In this document: piece after piece, positions 7,891-17,469 of the stretch
Layout: each line of letters opens with the position of its first letter
Numbering within the stretch: position 1 is the stretch's first letter
Source: Acanthaster planci
Lineage: Eukaryota; Echinodermata; Asteroidea; Valvatida; Acanthasteridae
Assembly: GCF_001949145.1 (NCBI RefSeq)
Contig: NW_019091397.1
Coordinates: forward strand, 175,108-234,595
DNA: 59,488 nt
Reading direction: 5' to 3'
Position numbers and translations under genes: made by a program
Notes under the pieces: model-generated
Database searches by the model: none
What the model was told of the DNA's origin: nothing
The model's input: only the letters and a program-made list of their open reading frames with translations

Positions 7891-8700
7891 TTGAATCAGT
7901 TTATTTTAAAGAAAGGTGGCAGAAAGTGGATTTGCTCCGGAAGAGATACCTCTTTTGGAAATGGGGAAAAAGAAGATGAGCAAGATGAATTTGATCTTTT
8001 ACAAGCAATAGATGAAAATGAAACACCGTTTATATACGATGATGGAGAAGAATTTAATCCAAAGGAAGCCCTAGACAGACAGTGCTTGAAGAGAAATCCC
8101 GACGAAGAAACAATGCAAGATGCCGAAAATGAATATCAACATTATGAATTAGCTAGCGGTTTAGATCCTATACAAAAATCGGCGTTTACAACAGACACTA
8201 GTCAAACGAAATTCCTTTTAAAAGAAGCAATAATTGAAAATAAAATGAATGAATTTTATGACTTAATTGAAAAAGAAACGGGATATGAGCCAATAATTCG
8301 AGACCCCAACATATTTCACCTCGACGAAAAAGATCGCCTATATGTCACGTTTAAAAATAAAAGGGTTTTATTGACTCCAAATTTACAAAATAATAGATAT
8401 TTTAGTTTAAGCGTATTTAGGCAAAAAACAAGCACAGATTTTGTCAGACGCGTCTTAGCTTTAGAAGAATACGTTTCTGGTATAGCAAAAGATGAAGCAG
8501 ATAAAGTGGCTCTTAGACTTGCAAAGCTTCATCCCGAAAACATTCCGTTAAGAGAACTTCTTCAAGAAATCGATCGAGCAAGTGACATCTTACAAGACTT
8601 TGTTCAAGGTGTAGATTTAGACGTTCAAGGTGGATGTTCAAGGCCAAGGGCTAAACTATCGCGAGATTCATTCATTCGTTCGTTCCTTCGTTCCTTCATT
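7891..8700 (+). CDS. Acidic hypothetical protein of element C
   Basis: Open frame of about 270 codons; no ATG at the 5' end (first codon TTG, preceded by a pyrimidine-rich stretch ending CAG, so a splice acceptor is possible). Charged throughout, with an acidic region EKEDEQDEFDLLQAIDENE near the start, DEKDRLYVTFKNKRVLLTPN in the middle (a beta-rich looking core), and a helical C-terminal region IPLRELLQEIDRASDILQ. The apparent frame runs on into a (TTCATTCG)n simple repeat near 8665-8705, so the true end is probably shortly before it. I do not recognise the family. It is the longest undisturbed frame of element C. Confidence 0.5.
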
Positions 8701-8742
8701 CATTCTTGTTTATTAAAACATGAATGGCAGCCGTCAGGCTGA

Positions 8743-8984
8743 ATTAAACATGTTTTAACAAATTAAAAACCATTAGAGTCTCAAAAAATAATTAGAAAAA
8801 GATTAAACCTTCAATCGTAAAACACAAATACTGGTATTAAGAAAAATTAAGTGTCATTTAATTTTTTTACCATAGAAGGTATTGCGCTATTTTGATATTG
8901 CTTAGTTTTACAACTGTATTGTACATATTTCTCAGTATTCCTCAGATTACCTCTGACAAATCGTTACAGGCGGTCAAATGAGAA
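8743..8984. other. Non-coding spacer of element C
   Basis: AT-rich and without a supportable gene. Follows the TTCATTCG simple repeat. The next gene begins near 8985. Confidence 0.5.
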
Positions 8985-9276
8985 TTGATTTTAAACCAGG
9001 GAAAATTGGACGCATTGGTCACAAAAATTGGTCACAAAAATTCAACAGGTCAAAAACGAATTAGAAGAAGCTGTGTCAGCGGGCGAACGTGCGGAACTTG
9101 GAAAACAACTACACGATTTACAAGTCGAAAGACAAGGTCGATTATAAACCATCAACAGAAATGCAGATCACATCCGCAGTCAGATAAACCGTATCAAAGA
9201 GACATTTGAAGCGGTGATAGATAGGAATTCAACTTTACGCAAGAAAATTCGGGTACATTTTAGAGAACAAGGCGTG
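8985..9276 (+). pseudogene. 5' part of coiled-coil/membrane protein gene of element C, interrupted by A
   Basis: One frame, with one internal TAA near 9145, encodes a charged helical region (NELEEAVSAGERAELGKQLH, then INRIKETFEAVIDRN, then LRKKIRVHFREQG) typical of a coiled coil. The frame is cut at 9276 by element A and resumes at 22282 with a hydrophobic segment. The interrupted codons fall exactly at the duplicated six bases. The family recurs near divergent PolB genes in invertebrates and has no assigned function that I know of. Confidence 0.65.
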
Positions 9277-9519
9277 AGTAGTGGGGGGGGCAATATGGTA
9301 CATTTTTTATAGTACACTTTTTATAGTACACAGTGACCTTGCTTATGAAATGATGGCACAACAGGATGAAACAGGATGAGTCGAAGGTGTGACGTCATGG
9401 AAAAATACCGACGGGCCTACAGGGAGGTCCAAAAGTAATTAGGAAGTAGGAAGCGATAATCCCTAAACAAACGGACCGTACGTGCCGCCGGGTTGTGAGT
9501 GATAATTCCTAAACAAAGG
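9277..9519 (+). repeat. Left terminal inverted repeat of element A
   Basis: Pairs with 22036-22281 in inverted orientation over about 243 bases with roughly 90% identity by eye. Shared landmarks are the G-run, TAGTACAC repeats, CAGTGACCTTGCTTATGAAA, TGACGTCATGGAAAAATACC, and two TAATCCCTAAACAAA-type boxes. The outermost bases AG and the length are usual for Polintons. Confidence 0.93.
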
Positions 9520-9708
9520 GCTGGAGGTCCGGACGTAGGTAACATTACGCAATAGACCGTGGGCAGGCCGTGAGGCCCCCAAATGTTTGTGATCGCGATA
9601 CAATAGAGGTTGGTCGACCGGGAGGTCCGGAAGAAATCTGGAAGATATGAGTCATAATCCCTACACAAAGGTACCAGGCTGTGGCTCCAGCATTAATCCC
9701 TAGACAAA
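9455..9708 (+). repeat. Four subterminal iterons TAATCCCTAAACAAA
   Basis: Imperfect copies at 9455-9471, 9501-9517, 9653-9669 and 9692-9708 (consensus ATAATCCCTAAACAAA; variants with TTCCTAAAC, CCCTACAC and CCCTAGAC). Two more are in the right terminal repeat in inverted orientation (22038-22055 and 22084-22101). Evenly oriented toward the element interior. They may be protein-binding sites for replication or promoter control; this is inference. No gene lies between 9520 and the polymerase start at 9812. Confidence 0.65.
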
Positions 9709-9811
9709 GAGACAGTACAGTATAGTAGGGAGTGTTGACGTAGCAACTCTGTGTCGTAAAAAAAATTAGTATAAAAAACAACGCGTCACGGGTTAAAATT
9801 TAGTCATAACC

Positions 9812-12800
9812 ATGGACATCTACCAAGAAATACACAATTGTCAAACCTACGACGAACTGGGTCTCATTCTCGAGACTTTTCAACTCAACGAAGAGGAGAG
9901 GGTGTACGCTCTTCATAAGTTATGCGAGCTGACTGGGGGCACGATGACGACGTACCGCATCAACACGGGCACGGCACCAACAATGACGTTCACTCAGACG
10001 ATGATGGGGATCCGTGGGCAGAATTTGAGGAAGATGTTCCAGAGGACGAGAGGGCAGAAGAGCTACCGGAGGAGGAAGACGAAGAGAACCAGCCGCCCAG
10101 GAAGAGTATTCGTTTGGGGAGACTGCAAGATCATTACGATATTGTAGAAGTTAATGAGAAGTTTGTAAAAAAGTATCAAGCCTCCACGTATGATTACAAA
10201 GTTCAGTTCAGGAACATGTACCATTTATCATTACGAGAGTTTTTACCACGCCTGGGTTCCATTTTCGAGAGCATTTTGGCGAGATTAATGGACAATCTCC
10301 CCGCCGATGACAAATTAACGGTCGAGAGATTTCTGGCTCGTATCGAGCAAGTGTTGCAGTCCTACCAATTTATTCGATTGGACAATAGGGTTGATATTCA
10401 TTTCGTGCACATGCGGATGCAAAAAGGGGGCAGGACCCAAACTCACGGCGTGGTGAAAATGTAAGATATGTTAAGAAGTCGATCATTCAGATTAAAGACG
10501 GAACTGTGTTGCGCCAGGGCGGTGGTGACGGGGATAGCTATTATAGAACACCATCCCAAAGTAAAACAGATAAAAATAGGGCGTAAAGAACAAGAAACCC
10601 TCGCAAGAGATTTACACGCTAAAGCGGGCGTGAAGGAAGGGCCGTGCGGCATTAAGGAAATACGCAAATTTGAGGACGTCTTACTCGATTACCGCATTGT
10701 GGTGTTTCGATCATTTTAACGCTGCCATTTTCAAAGGGCCCGTCCGACGGCATACTTTCACGACAATCATTACGGTCTGATCACGTCCATGAAGGCATTT
10801 TTAAACAGGAGTTACTTTTGCGACAAGTGTCAAGTAGGGTATAATGCCAAAGAAAAACACACGAGATGCGCGGATCACTGCAAAGTGTGTATGTCTCCCG
10901 GCTGCCCGGAGGGTGAAATAGACACTTGGGTGCACTGTTCCGAATGCAACCGCAACTTCAAAAATTAGCGATGTTTCGATAATCACAAGAGTAAAATGAT
11001 CTTGGACAAAACGGTCTGTCAAACGTATTATCGGTGCAAGCGCTGCGATGTGTTCGTGAATATCAATATGAATGGCAAGCGCGGAGAACACGACTGTACC
11101 CAAAGGTATTGTTCCTTTTGCAAAGAAATGGGATAGATCGATCATCTGTGTTTTATCAAACCCGTGGAAAATAGTAATAACGACGATTCTCCCCCACACG
11201 CGAACGAGGGTAGCGCGGGTAGGATTACGGACCGTGACTACAGTCAAGTAGTCGGCGGGCGGAAAGAAAAAGGCCGAATGTAAGAAAGAAGTGGCTAAAT
11301 ACTTGTTCTTTGATTTTGAATGTACTCAAGATGACGGCGTTCACGAACCCAACTTGTGCGTTGCTCGCGTGGTTTGTGAGTTTTGCGCCGAAAGGTCGGA
11401 GAACGACCCGATGTATAAATCGTATAAGCACTGTTCCCTTTTGCGCGAAAAGATATTCAAAGGGGAGAAATGTAAGGAAGAGTTCTGCGATTGGTTGTTC
11501 GGATCCAAAGATACGCTAAATTCAATCGCCTTGACGGGGTGTAAAATACAAGCCATCATGTTACCGCAGTATAAACGCAAAGTGATCGATTCCATGAATT
11601 TTCTGCCCATGGCGTTGGCCAAGTTGCCCCAAGCCTTCGGTCAGAACGAATTGCACAAAGGATTTTTCCCTCACTTCTGGAATACGAAACAAACCGAGAT
11701 TACGCGGGCCCCTACCCCGATGTTAAATACTACACCCCGGAAGGTATGAGCTCGGATAAGAGACAGGAATTCTATAGTTGGTACGAGAAACAAAAGGGGA
11801 AACAGTTCGTACTGCAAGACAAATTATTGAAGTATTGTATCAGCGACGTCGATATCTTTTGCGCGTTGTTCAAGAAGGTCACTTCCACGGGGGAGGGTGA
11901 TTCCGGTGTGGATCCCTTCAAGAGCTGCATCACCATCGCTTCCGCCTGTAATTTAGTGTATAGGAGGATTTTCTGCGCGCAGATACCATAGCCATCATCC
12001 CCCCTCACGGTTACGACAATAAAGAAAATCAATCCAAAGTCTCGCTGCAGTGGTTACACTACGTGCACTTGACCTCGGGTACTTATATTCAGCACGCGAG
12101 AAACAAAGGTGAAAAACAGGTTGGAAAATACAAGGTGGACGGATATGACGCCAAAAATCAGATTATCTATTCCTTCAACGGCTGTTACTTTCACGGGTGC
12201 GTCAAGTGTTATCCCAATAGAAAGACGGTCAACAACACGCTCATGACCCCCATGGCAGAATTGTACACGCGCACTCAGGAGAGGAAATCATTTCTCCGAA
12301 CCACCTGTAAACAGTTTGTCGAAATGTGGGAATGCGAATTGAAGGCCATGTTCAACACCCTACCCAAAGACATGAAACGCGCGCTGCAAGACGAAGCCAT
12401 CACCGGACCCCGAACCACGCTGAATCCTAGGAACGCTTTCTATGGGGGGCGAACCAACGCTACCCGGTAATTTTATCAAACCTCTGGGGAGTAAAAGATT
12501 CACTACGTGGACTTTTATTCCCTGTACCCCTACACAAACAAGTACTGCTCCTACCCGCTCTATCACTCCGAGATTATAATGGAGAACTTTAAAGACGTGT
12601 CCGACTATTAGGGTCTCATCAAATGTAGCGTCCTACCTCCACCGACCCGGTATCATCCCCTACTGCCTTATCTATCGGGTGGGCAGTTGACATTTCCGCT
12701 CTGCCGCACATGTGTAGACACTCAACAACAGACCCCTTACCAACACACAGACGATGAAAGAGCACTGCACGGTACGTGGGTTTCCATTGAACTGGAAAAG

Positions 12801-13782
12801 GCCATCAAATTGGGTTACAAGGTGGTAAAGATGGAGGTAGTGTGGCATTTCTCACACAGCGAACAATACAATACGGATACCAAGACCGGTGATTTACCGA
12901 GTACATCAATACGTTCTTGAAACTAAAAGTCGAAGCGTCGGATGGCCGGGTTGGGTCAAAACCAAAAGCGTTAAGGCGAAATACATCGATCTGTATTTCC
13001 AGCGGGAAGGGATTCGGTTGGATACTTCCAACATGTAAAAAAACCCAGGGCTTAGGGCACTGGCTAAGCTCATGCTCAATTCGTTCTGGGGAAAGTTCGG
13101 TCAGAAACTAAACATGCCTCAAGTCGCGATCGTGAGCGATCCCTGTAAGTTGTACGAGATTCTGTTGGCCAATGATAAAGTGGTCCATGATATTAATTTT
13201 ATCAATCACGAAATGGCGGAAGTGCGCTATGAATCCCGAGAAGAGTTTATCGATCCTAATTCCAGAACAAACGTGGTCATTGCCGCCTTCACCACGGCGC
13301 ACGCTCGTCTTAAACTGTGCGGCGTGCTCGAACAATTGCAGGGTTCGGTCTTGTACTACGATACCGACAGCGTCATATACATGGACAGGCCGGGGCAGTA
13401 CAAACCTCCTTTAGGTGATTTTCTGGGCGATCTCACCAACGAAATCAGTCCCCATGACGGCAACTATATACAGACATTTGTGTCGGGCGGGCCCAAGAAT
13501 TACGCGTACCGATTGGACACGGGTAAGACGTCCTGTAAGGTAAGGGGATTCACCTTAAACTTCAGAAATGCGCAGCGGATTAATTTTGATTCCGTGGTTG
13601 ACATGGTCAAAGGGGTCAGTCCTGAAAAGATCGTCTTAGCGGATCCTCACAAGATCGTCAGAAATGGCAAGGCAAAGGAAATCTTGTCCAAGTCCGCTAC
13701 CAAAGATTATCGCGTGGTGTACAGCAAGAGGGACATAAGGGATGATTACAATACCGTACCGTACGGATACAAGCCTTCATAA
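9812..13782 (+). pseudogene. Protein-primed DNA polymerase B of element A
   Basis: A TATAAAA stands at 9770, 42 bp before the ATG. The N-terminus carries the IYQEIHNCQTY module, then after a frameshift an acidic region with DGDPWAEFEED, then the typical pPolB N-terminal domain, a Cys-rich zinc region (10830-11130) and the exonuclease start FFDFECTQDDG (11308). Polymerase motifs: YVDFYSLYP (about 12505), KLMLNSFWGKFGQ (about 13066) and YYDTDSVIY (about 13357). Ends at TAA 13780-13782. Disruptions include frameshifts near 9945, 10465, 10715, 12470, 12895 and 13030, stops near 10968, 11136 and 12609, and an in-frame loss of about 30 residues near 11538, where the usual second exonuclease motif should be. 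Replicates the element from its protein-capped ends when functional. Confidence 0.93.
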
Positions 13783-14026
13783 AAAGAACGGCTCGACTGT
13801 CCCCGTAACATTTGATCCAAAAGTACCATCAAACGCACAGTTCTGTAAATGTTCTCCCCCGTTAATTCGATTTATATTGTTAATTATTCTTCTCGTGTTA
13901 CTGGTTATTCTATCGTCTATATTTGGCATTGAATTGTCGAGTATCTTGGAAAGCGATCTCTTTCATTCCGTCATTTCGAATGTACCCGTATTTGACGCGG
14001 TAAAGAATGTCAGTGACGTTGTATAA
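13742..14026 (+). CDS. Small single-span membrane protein of element A
   Basis: Up to 94 residues, overlapping the last 40 bases of the polymerase gene in another frame. One clear transmembrane segment, RFILLIILLVLLVILSSI (about residues 43-60), preceded by a short Cys-containing segment. Lies between pPolB and the packaging ATPase on the same strand. The ATG at 13742 is inside the polymerase gene and may not be the true start. Not assignable to a named family. Undamaged as far as can be seen. Confidence 0.5.
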   Translation: MITIPYRTDTSLHKKNGSTVPVTFDPKVPSNAQFCKCSPPLIRFILLIILLVLLVILSSIFGIELSSILESDLFHSVISNVPVFDAVKNVSDVV

Positions 14027-14036
14027 GGGAATTCCG

Positions 14037-14092
14037 TGACGTCATTAGGGTGAACGTTTTAGGGTATGACGTCATCGTGCTTTAGCTATAAA
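14037..14092 (+). promoter_or_regulatory. Double CRE plus TATA promoter before the packaging ATPase
   Basis: TGACGTCA at 14037-14044 and 14067-14074, then TATAAA at 14087-14092, 34 bases before the ATG at 14126. TGACGTCA is the palindromic CREB/ATF site. The same octamer is inside both terminal repeats (9390-9397 and 22159-22166) and upstream of the PC4 gene (21527-21534). Confidence 0.6.
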
Positions 14093-14125
14093 TGCGGCGC
14101 GCTCAACTGCGAGGTCATTTTCCCC

Positions 14126-14760
14126 ATGGGCACGAAACTACAACATCTCGCCACTTTTTGCGTAGCGGGACCGACGGGCTGCAGCAAGACTCAGTGGGTC
14201 AGTAAATTAATTAGAAATCATCATCATGTATTTGTGGAGCCTCTTGAGAGAATTTTGTGGTGTTATGGTCAGTATCAGCCGGCTTACGAGGAACTGTCTC
14301 GCGATCTACCTGCTGTTCAGTTTGTGGAGGGGTTGTCGGAGGATTGGTCAGAGCACATCGACCCGACGCACCGAAATCTAGTGGTGTTGGACGATTTGAT
14401 GCAGGAATGCGGTAAAGATCCTCACATTGCTTAGCTGTTTACCCAGGGATCCCACCACTGCAACCTGTCTGTTACATCGTGCAGAACTTGTTACACCAGT
14501 CGAAAGAGAGCAGGGCCATCAGTCTGAACTGTCACTACATCGTTCCGTTCAAAAATCCCAGAGACCGATCTCAGATTGTTCATTTGGCCAAGCAGATGTA
14601 CCCGGGGCAGACAAAGTTTATGGTCAAAGCCTACGCCGATGCCACCAGCTAGCCCTATTCCTACCTGTTCATCGACCTGAAACCCCACTGCCTGGAAGAA
14701 TACAGACTGCGGGCCAACATCTTCCCGGAAGAAACGGCATTCGCCTACGTGCCTAAATAG
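14126..14760 (+). pseudogene. FtsK/HerA (A32-like) packaging ATPase of element A
   Basis: The genome-packaging motor of Polinton-like viruses. Walker A is VAGPTGCSKT near the N-terminus (the usual second G replaced by S) and Walker B is LVVLDDLM near residue 85. Later frames carry SLNCHYIVPFKNPRD, where the sensor region NN..IF.NPRD is expected, and FIDLKPHCLEEYRLR near the end. Stops: TAG 14432-14434 and TAG at about 14650; one frameshift near 14474. I prefer the ATG at 14126, which directly follows the CRE/TATA promoter, over one at 14066 that overlaps the CRE. Terminates at TAG 14758-14760. Confidence 0.88.
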
Positions 14761-14792
14761 GCCAGTTTACGTCAACGGTCTCACTCGTCAAC

Positions 14793-15079
14793 ATGACGCG
14801 ACGGCTGAAGGACAACACTTACGTGCTGCGCATTCTGAGCGGAGCTTCGCCCAAGAAACGAAAGGACATTCTGAAGCATGCCGACAAGGAACTCGTCACC
14901 TGTTTGGGCGAATGTGCGCTGAACGTTTTAAAAGGGCGCGTGCCACTCACGCCGAGTCAGAAGAAAAAACTGTCGCGACACAAGACACATCTGCGAGCTC
15001 TTGCTGACAAGAAGTCTTCTCACGACCCTTACTGGCGCCCATCCTCGGTACGCTCGGCGGGTTACTGTTTTCCAAGTGA
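14793..15079 (+). pseudogene. Small basic conserved Polinton protein of element A
   Basis: From ATG 14793. The N-terminal part has LRILSGASPKKRKDILKHAD and CALNVLKGRVPLTPSQKKKL, a pattern common in invertebrate Polintons; the C-terminal part, after a frameshift near 15012, is a Gly/Leu-rich hydrophobic tail (LLAPILGTLGGLLF). The design (basic body plus membrane-active-looking tail) suggests a virion core or membrane-penetration protein, but no function is established to my knowledge. The stop TGA (15077-15079) overlaps the ATG of the next gene (TGATG), suggesting coupled expression. Confidence 0.7.
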
Positions 15080-15230
15080 TGAAACACGCCCAAAAAATCA
15101 TGATCAGCGCCCCCACGGACAGCGTGACCAGAGCCATACAGAATGTGCTACTCTTACGTAACCCCACGCAGAGTAAACTACAGAGCCTGAAGCAGGACAT
15201 GAAAGACATTTTGGCCCGACTCGTAGTCTT
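15079..15230 (+). pseudogene. Truncated MKHAQK-type Polinton protein of element A
   Basis: ATG 15079 overlaps the preceding stop. The first 50 residues (MKHAQKIMISAP, later SLKQDMKDILAR) resemble the N-terminus of a protein family that follows the basic protein in many Polintons and ends in a helical domain; here sequence similarity stops near 15230. Beyond that the plus frame reads the antisense of the capsid gene to a chance stop at 15273. A deletion joined this gene tail-to-tail with the major capsid gene. Confidence 0.6.
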
Positions 15231-16333
15231 CCCTGTTCAAATGATTGCCCTTGTCTCGAAACAGGGTATTTAAACCGGAATACAAAGTCTGATAGGACAT
15301 CATGTACGCTTCGTCTTTGCCGGAAAACTTGGGCTGAAGAGGTCGCCACGACGTCTGTTCGTTATCCACGTACAGCCCCAGGTAATTTAGACCGTAATGT
15401 TTAAAGTTGTAGGGGTTTTTATGATAGTCGCCGTTGAAGGCCGCGTTATCCACCATGCCAATCACCACGCGCCAGGGGATCTGCCCCAGAAACAGATTTT
15501 TGCGGGTAAAAGATTGATTTCCTTGCGGAGTAGCAAACGTTTTTACCTCCACTCTGCGCAGCGGGTATTTGGCCGTAGCACTCTGTAGGGTTTGGGCGTG
15601 CGCTAGATCCACGGTGGGACTGACGACCACCTTTCTCACGTACAGAGAAGCTTCCGTAATCTTTACTTTGTAGTGAGTGTCCGGTAAAGCCGCCATTAAA
15701 CATAAACTGTTTTTGCTGCGATGAAACTTGAGCTTCAGGTTGACGCCGTTCAGTAAAAACCTATCTTGAAAAAATATGTCTCCGTGAATCGGTCCCAACA
15801 TATCGACAATACGGCTCTCTTTCGTTTGTATCTCCGCTTTAATCCCTTGTTGAAATTTTCTTCCGCGGTTGGATCGCCCGAGTCCATTTTTCCCGCCGTA
15901 TCTTTGTAAAACAGGGCGGCTGTCAGCTGCAATGCCTTGGCCGGTGGTCCGTAAGTGAGCAGGGTTTCCAGCAGGGCTCGGTACGGGTACATGTTGGAGG
16001 AAGACGAAACGAGTTTGTCGTTGAGCGTGACATCCACTTCGGAGAACAGGGAGTGAAGCAGTAGATTAACGGGGGCGACGGGGACACCCTCGCCCAGGTC
16101 GGCGCCATTTTCATTGACCACTTTAAATTTGACATTGGTCATGGTGTGCGCCAAATCCAGGTAGTGCTCGGTGAAACCGGTAATGTAATCTATAGAGTCC
16201 GAGTCCACGATATTGGTCAGTGGGTTGTACTGTACCCATTGCCCTTTCAAAATGGAGATCTGAGTGGGCAGGACGGAAAACAGATCCAGTTCGGACTTTG
16301 TGCATCGCACGAATGTTTACTGAGGAATGCCAT
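15231..16333 (-). pseudogene. Major capsid protein of element A (hexon-like)
   Basis: Family of Polinton major capsid proteins (double jelly-roll; often annotated as F54H12.2-like). Start ATG 16333, overlapping the end of the core gene. Recognisable segments: CTKSELDLFSV, VAPVNLLLHSLFSEVDV, NMYPYRALLETLLTYG, LTAALFYKDTAGKMD, GDIFFQDRFLLNGV, AHAQTL...AKYPLRR, IPWRVVIGMVDNAAFNGDY, NPYNFKHYGLNYLGLY, DKGNHLNREDYESG. Breaks: one base lost near 16308, a frameshift near 15840, and a 3' truncation at about 15230 where a deletion removed the last part. Downstream codons to 15178 are not capsid. Builds the virion shell when intact. Confidence 0.85.
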
Positions 16334-16712
16334 AGTGGTGTACACTGTTGTTAATCGAAAATGTCGTGGTCCTCTTCGGTCGCTTGCTCCGAGCCTTTCT
16401 GCCCGATGCGCCGGGTGCTTTCCTTTTTAAACCTTTCTGAATGACTTGTGACGTCATCTTCTTTCCAGCCTGTTTCACCCGTTTCTTCGCGGCCGTCTTG
16501 ACATTCTGTCCGTCGAGGGTATCGGTGGCGAGTACTACCCCGGTCTTCAAGGCCTCCTTGCCTATCATTTTGGCGCCTTGTTTGATCATCGGTAAGCAGA
16601 CTGAACAGTCCACCTAAAATATTGCCCAATCCGTATCCCTTCTGATTGGGGGCACCTCTGAAATAATAATCCCCGCCTGATTTTTGTAATATTTCACGTA
16701 GTCCACCATGAC
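16317..16712 (-). pseudogene. Basic minor virion/core protein of element A
   Basis: ATG 16712 to TAA 16317-16319, with frameshifts near 16680 and 16610. N-terminal YYFRGAPNQKGYGLGNILGG is followed by PMIKQGAKMIGKEALKTGVV, then a Lys/Arg-rich C-terminus (KRKAPGASGRKARSKRPKRT). The Gly-rich N-terminus with a hydrophobic helix and a basic tail is the pattern of the adenovirus pVI/pX-like core or minor capsid proteins seen in adintoviruses and Polintons. Lies between major and minor capsid genes, as expected. Probably binds DNA and inner capsid; inferred from the family. Confidence 0.75.
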
Positions 16713-16715
16713 GGC

Positions 16716-17458
16716 TCAAAACAAACAGGGACGACTTTTGCGAAAATGAAGCGTAATGGTGAGTTTCCCGTGTTGAAATGGCACTTTCTCTCCCGTGTCG
16801 GTCCTTATATCCACCTTAATCGTCTCAAAGTGTTTTCGTTTGACGGGCACGTAATGGGGCGCGCTGAAGGTGTGAGCGATGACATCGCCCTGAGTCACAC
16901 CAGACTTTTGCACGGGGACGATTCTCAGTAAGGGCGCGCTAACGTCTCCCACCAGTAGGTTTTCGGCAATGTCGGAGTACACGTATATACCGTAGAATCC
17001 TCCATTCACATCCACGGGTAAATGCCCTTCCAGGTTTTCGCTAACTTTCTTGTATTTTAATCCCAAGATGCGATACAAATGATCGTCAAAATAAATGTAC
17101 TTCTATCTTTACTCTCCCGTGTACCTGTCCAAGGTGATGACGTTATTAAGTTTAGCCGCATCCGTCATTTCGCCGTTGATGGCATGATTTCCTGCACGGA
17201 AGTGTAAAAGCCGTGCAATATTCTCGCGTGCGTTTGCACTCGGCCGCGTTCGCTGTACGTGAACGAATTGTTGTCTTCCGTTATATTGTACCACGTGAAA
17301 GGATAATGGATCTCGGTCAGGGCAACCTCCTAGTGTCCGGTCAGATTTATTGGCTTGACCAGGTGCGTAGTGTAACTGGACAGGGCATTGTTCGAGTACA
17401 ATGACATGGATGAATTACTGGGCAGCGTGACGTAAAATTGCGTGGAAGACGAGGCCAT
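16716..17458 (-). pseudogene. Minor capsid (penton-like, single jelly-roll) protein of element A
   Basis: ATG 17458. N-terminus FYVTLPSNSSM, then YTTHLVKPINLTGH, EVALTEIHYPFTWYNI, TDAAKLNNVI, HLYRILGLKYKKVSENL, GIYVYSDIAENLLVGD, and the C-terminus LTITLHFRKSR. This is the penton/minor capsid family of Polintons. Breaks: TAG at 17330-17332, a frameshift near 17230, and frame loss around 17080-17110. Total span fits about 245 residues, normal for the family. Starts 12 bases after the integrase stop, so the two genes are close in one block. Confidence 0.85.
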
Positions 17459-17469
17459 GGTTGCGATCC

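Noticed and set aside
10801-11247. Minus-strand frame of 148 codons opposite the polymerase
   Set aside because: Antisense of the zinc region of the polymerase, which is recognisable in the plus frames.
15397-15588. Plus-strand frame within the capsid gene
   Set aside because: Shadow of the capsid coding frame.
16351-16719. Alternative frame for the core protein
   Set aside because: Only its first 30 codons agree with the family; the rest is frameshifted, so the core gene was called from the other frame.
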